This document shows, piece by piece, positions 61,308 to 64,000 of a DNA stretch of 64,000 nt. The position numbers were made by a program, and so were the translations under genes. The DNA is from a virus: positions 26,678 to 90,677 of the IMG/VR virus record IMGVR_UViG_3300023179_008562, one strand, 5' to 3'. Within the stretch, counting starts at the first letter, position 1, and each line of letters opens with the position of its first letter. Below the pieces are notes generated by a model. That model had not been told where the DNA came from. It searched no databases and saw only the letters and a program-made list of their open reading frames with translations.

Positions 61308-61744
61308 GAAATTTCAGTCCTGCCGTTGCCCAAATTACGTCGATTACTGGACCTCTTTTCGGGATCGGCCATTTCTTGTTCGTAGGTTTCCATTAAGACA
61401 TTTCTACAAACAGTACGGAACCAATTGTCCACAATGTCCTGATCAGTCTTGCCCTGATATCCGGCTTTGATCAGTCTGGCCACAAAGATGTCATTCCAGT
61501 CCAACTCAAATGCACCTTGACCAGGATCATTGACATCAACATCAATACTCAGGATATCAATATATGGTTCCCCCGCAGCATTGGCCTGATCTTTGGCAGA
61601 AATATTTTCGAGTCGGCCACTTTGTTTTGCAGATTTTTTTTCTCTGGGCTTGCGCGGGGATTTGGCTTTGGGCTCAGAGTCGACTTTTTTAGTCTTAAAC
61701 AAGTCTGCCGACATTTGTCTTGGTGCATCACTATTGTCAATCAT
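61304..61744 (-). CDS. Conserved T4-like-phage protein (146 aa)
   Basis: Basic first half (KSPRKPREKKSAKQSGRLEN), then FELDWNDIFVARLIKAGYQG and DQDIVDNWFRTVCRNVLMET, an end GRTEIS. The second half is a pattern familiar from T4-like cyanophages (recalled) of unknown function. Lies between the SGNH gene and metK. Confidence 0.65.
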   Translation of the reverse strand: MIDNSDAPRQMSADLFKTKKVDSEPKAKSPRKPREKKSAKQSGRLENISAKDQANAAGEPYIDILSIDVDVNDPGQGAFELDWNDIFVARLIKAGYQGKTDQDIVDNWFRTVCRNVLMETYEQEMADPEKRSSNRRNLGNGRTEIS

Positions 61745-61753
61745 ATCAGATCC

Positions 61754-62857
61754 TCAGAATAAATCAACTTTTTCCCAGGGCAAGTGATTTTTGCCGAAAT
61801 GCCCGTAATTTACAGTATTGTGATAGATGGGTCGAAACAAGTCAAATCGATCGATAATGCCAGCTGGAGTCAAATCAACGTTGGACTGAATCCATTGCGT
61901 CAGTCCCTGACTATCTCCATTGCTTTCGATATAAAAGCTCATGGGTTCTTCTACACCAATAGCATAACTGATCTGGCAAGTAGCCCAATCTGCTCGACCT
62001 GATGCCACAATATTTTTGGCAATATAACGCATCATGTATGCGGCTGAACGGTCAACCTTGGTGGGGTCTTTGCCTGAAAATGCGCCACCACCGTGTGGAG
62101 CATATCCACCGTAGGTGTCCACGATGATCTTTCGACCAGTGACACCACAATCGCCGTCAGGACCACCAATGACAAATCTACCAGTGGGGTTGATCAGAAA
62201 CTCAGTATTGCCATCAATCAGATCTGGCATGAGTTGTTGGATGACCTCCTGAACTCGTGCTCGGACTGTCTGAATATCTACGGTGTCGGCATGCTGTGTG
62301 GAGCATACAATTTTGGTGGCGCGCTGTGGCACATCCAATCCCGACACTGATACATATTCCAGGGTTACCTGTGCCTTGGCATCCGGACCCAGCCAGGCAT
62401 ATTCAGCAGAACTTTTACGCAGTTCTGCCAGTCTCTCTACAATTTTGTGACTGTAAAAGATGGCAGCCGGCATGAACTCTGCGGTTTCTCGGCAGGCATA
62501 ACCAAACATCAGCCCTTGATCGCCGGCACCAAATGTGTCTGTGCCCAGGGCAATGTCTGCGCTCTGTCCGTGCATGAGGTTGGTAAATTCCAACTTGGAC
62601 CAATCAAATCCCGATTGTTCATATCCAATCTCTCTGACACATTCTCGAATTCGGTGTTCTACTACCTTGGCGTCGAAATCACCTTTATACTCTCCAGCAA
62701 TGATCACTCGATTGGTGGTGACCATGGTCTCACAAGCGCAGCGTTGTGACTTATCCTGCCGTTCCATAAAATAATCCACCACAGTGTCACTGATGGCATC
62801 TGCCACCTTGTCTGGGTGCCCTTCACTTACTGATTCCGATGTAAACAAATAACTCAT
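61754..62857 (-). CDS. metK: S-adenosylmethionine synthetase
   Basis: 367 residues. SEGHPDKVADAISD, GAGDQGLMFGYA, GGPDGDCGVTGRKIIVDTYG and GGGAFSGKDPTKVDRS are the methionine, ATP and pyrophosphate motifs. It makes SAM from methionine and ATP. A phage copy is consistent with at least six radical SAM proteins and a methyltransferase in this window. Confidence 0.93.
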   Translation of the reverse strand: MSYLFTSESVSEGHPDKVADAISDTVVDYFMERQDKSQRCACETMVTTNRVIIAGEYKGDFDAKVVEHRIRECVREIGYEQSGFDWSKLEFTNLMHGQSADIALGTDTFGAGDQGLMFGYACRETAEFMPAAIFYSHKIVERLAELRKSSAEYAWLGPDAKAQVTLEYVSVSGLDVPQRATKIVCSTQHADTVDIQTVRARVQEVIQQLMPDLIDGNTEFLINPTGRFVIGGPDGDCGVTGRKIIVDTYGGYAPHGGGAFSGKDPTKVDRSAAYMMRYIAKNIVASGRADWATCQISYAIGVEEPMSFYIESNGDSQGLTQWIQSNVDLTPAGIIDRFDLFRPIYHNTVNYGHFGKNHLPWEKVDLF

Positions 62858-62878
62858 ACTTTCCTTTAATATTAACTC

Positions 62879-63727
62879 TTACTTGCCCCAGCTATTGCCC
62901 CACAAGTCCACATGAAGTCTGGGACTGTAGTAATAGCCACGACGCATGGCTTCGTCTGCCACGTTAAATTTATTGCCATTGTACACACTCACTACGCCGC
63001 CCACTGGCATGACATATACAGAACCCTGAAATCCATGATCCAGATACTCTTCCACCACATCATCAACTTCTGCAAAGTCTTCAGGAGTGGCCACAACAAA
63101 CTTCAGGTAAGTGTGCCCCACCTCCTGATAACTCTTGACGATTTCGGGTCGGATCGCAGCCTCACGTGTTTCTCCACTGGTACTGAGTTTGGCACTGACA
63201 CTGAATGTCACTTCTGGACCTTCCCGTTGCCAGGCTTCAAGAGTTTCTCTAAAATTGTCGTGCAGCTCTTGTGTGCCATTGGTTTCAAATGTCAGATTCC
63301 ACAGGTCCAACATCTTGTGATGTTCCAGCAATTCAGTATAGGCACGTTGCCAGCCCAGCAAGGGCTCACCACCTGTGATTACCAGATGGACGTCGTTGCC
63401 ATTGCTGCACATCCAGCGTTTTTGCGGAGTCAGATCAACCATGCGATTGACCACTTCATCAACGTCCAGGGTTGGGCTCAGATGCTTGAACCTGGGATCC
63501 CAGCTGGCATAACTGTCGCAACCTGTATTGACCAGCGGCAGATCTTCATACCTTTCGTATAGTTCTACTCGGACATCATCGCGTTCGGTGCTGCAACTAC
63601 CCGCCGGCATACCAAATCCGCCACAGGTAAAATTACAGCCAAAAGTCCTTAAAAACACACTGGGGACGCCAACAAAGCGCCCCTCGCCCTGTGCACTATA
63701 AAATATTTCACTTACTTTTAGTTTCAT
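62879..63727 (-). CDS. queE: QueE-like 7-carboxy-7-deazaguanine synthase
   Basis: ATG 63,727 (282 aa) opens MKLKVSEIFYSAQGEGRFVG, the family start. Radical SAM cysteines C31, C35 and most likely C70 (in GCDSYASWDPRF), a CX3CX34C loop instead of the common CX3CX2C. GGEPLLGW, TNGTQ and SAKLS-type motifs follow. It converts 6-carboxytetrahydropterin to carboxydeazaguanine. QueC is not in the window. Confidence 0.85.
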   Translation of the reverse strand: MKLKVSEIFYSAQGEGRFVGVPSVFLRTFGCNFTCGGFGMPAGSCSTERDDVRVELYERYEDLPLVNTGCDSYASWDPRFKHLSPTLDVDEVVNRMVDLTPQKRWMCSNGNDVHLVITGGEPLLGWQRAYTELLEHHKMLDLWNLTFETNGTQELHDNFRETLEAWQREGPEVTFSVSAKLSTSGETREAAIRPEIVKSYQEVGHTYLKFVVATPEDFAEVDDVVEEYLDHGFQGSVYVMPVGGVVSVYNGNKFNVADEAMRRGYYYSPRLHVDLWGNSWGK

Positions 63728-63753
63728 TTGATTACGATCACTTCGCCTTAGAT

Positions 63754-63996
63754 TTAATTCAAAATCCTGTACAATGTACCTGCACAATAAATGGCAATTA
63801 GCCCAGCGTTAATGACCACCAGGCTCCATTCTTTTATACGAATACTCCATATCAGATATAGTGTAGCACCTATGTTCAGCAAATAAACATTATACGGGTC
63901 TAACCCAGCACTGGTCAACCCTGCGGCAATCAATGTCACGCAGCAAGCCAACCATTTTAGCCACCAGTTGAAGTCAGTTTTGATATGATATTCCAT
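63754..63996 (-). CDS. Small multi-pass membrane protein (80 aa)
   Basis: Hydrophobic segments near residues 13-30, 38-51 and 58-73, with short polar loops (KTDFNWW at the start, RILN at the end). Related small membrane proteins occur in T4-like phages (recalled). It lies 27 bases before queE. Function unknown; a PnuC-like role was considered but the length is far too short. Confidence 0.6.
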   Translation of the reverse strand: MEYHIKTDFNWWLKWLACCVTLIAAGLTSAGLDPYNVYLLNIGATLYLIWSIRIKEWSLVVINAGLIAIYCAGTLYRILN

Positions 63997-64000
63997 TAGG

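Overview
The window is a stretch of a large, probably lytic tailed-phage genome with T4-like gene content (Caudoviricetes, myovirus type). The main evidence is a late tail/baseplate module with one giant 4,389-residue virion protein, a phage-type thymidylate synthase/DHFR/dCMP deaminase set, a T4 RNase H-like 5'-3' exonuclease, an HNH endonuclease, extreme gene packing with many ATGA overlaps, and many small genes of the kind seen in T4-like phages of aquatic bacteria. Compact TTGACA-N17-TATAAT promoters and AAGGAG ribosome sites suggest a Gram-negative, proteobacteria-like host, but nothing here identifies it. No tRNA, rRNA, CRISPR array, integrase or insertion sequence was seen.

Layout. (1) Bases 1-21.7 kb, plus strand: end of a probable baseplate protein, the giant structural protein with a seven-bladed FG-GAP propeller, repetitive tail-fibre-like proteins that share a C-terminal YAD(I/L)AE domain, and a strong terminator at 21,756. 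(2) 21.8-42.1 kb, plus strand: one dense array of about 20 genes. It holds five tandem or interleaved twitch-type radical SAM proteins, four glycosyltransferase-like proteins, three SGNH-like proteins (one split by an in-frame amber codon), a NodU/TobZ-type carbamoyltransferase, an APS-kinase-like P-loop protein, dCMP deaminase, and a 1,142-residue repeat protein apparently built from a domain related to one of the glycosyltransferase-like proteins. (3) 42.1-49.8 kb, minus strand: DegT-type sugar aminotransferase, NAD-dependent epimerase, thyA, folA, conserved phage hypotheticals and a TylF-like methyltransferase. (4) 49.7-55.4 kb, minus strand: VWA-like metallopeptidase and MoxR-type AAA+ ATPase (a likely functional pair), with a NeuD-like acyltransferase and two tandem acyl-lipid desaturases between them. 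(5) 55.4-57.7 kb, minus strand: small early-type genes, most with their own near-consensus sigma70 promoter and a repeated 5' leader, a 23-bp perfect inverted repeat, and an HNH endonuclease. (6) 57.7-64 kb, minus strand: conserved phage hypotheticals, QueD, 5'-3' exonuclease, a fourth SGNH protein, SAM synthetase and QueE.

Inferred logic: regions 2-4 look like a phage-borne biosynthetic and modification programme (radical SAM chemistry, glycosyl, carbamoyl, acyl and methyl transfer, amino-sugar synthesis, lipid desaturation). A phage MetK could supply S-adenosylmethionine, and thyA/folA/dCMP deaminase and QueD/QueE support nucleotide and 7-deazaguanine metabolism. The substrate of the radical SAM cluster cannot be deduced from sequence alone and is the most interesting open question in the window.
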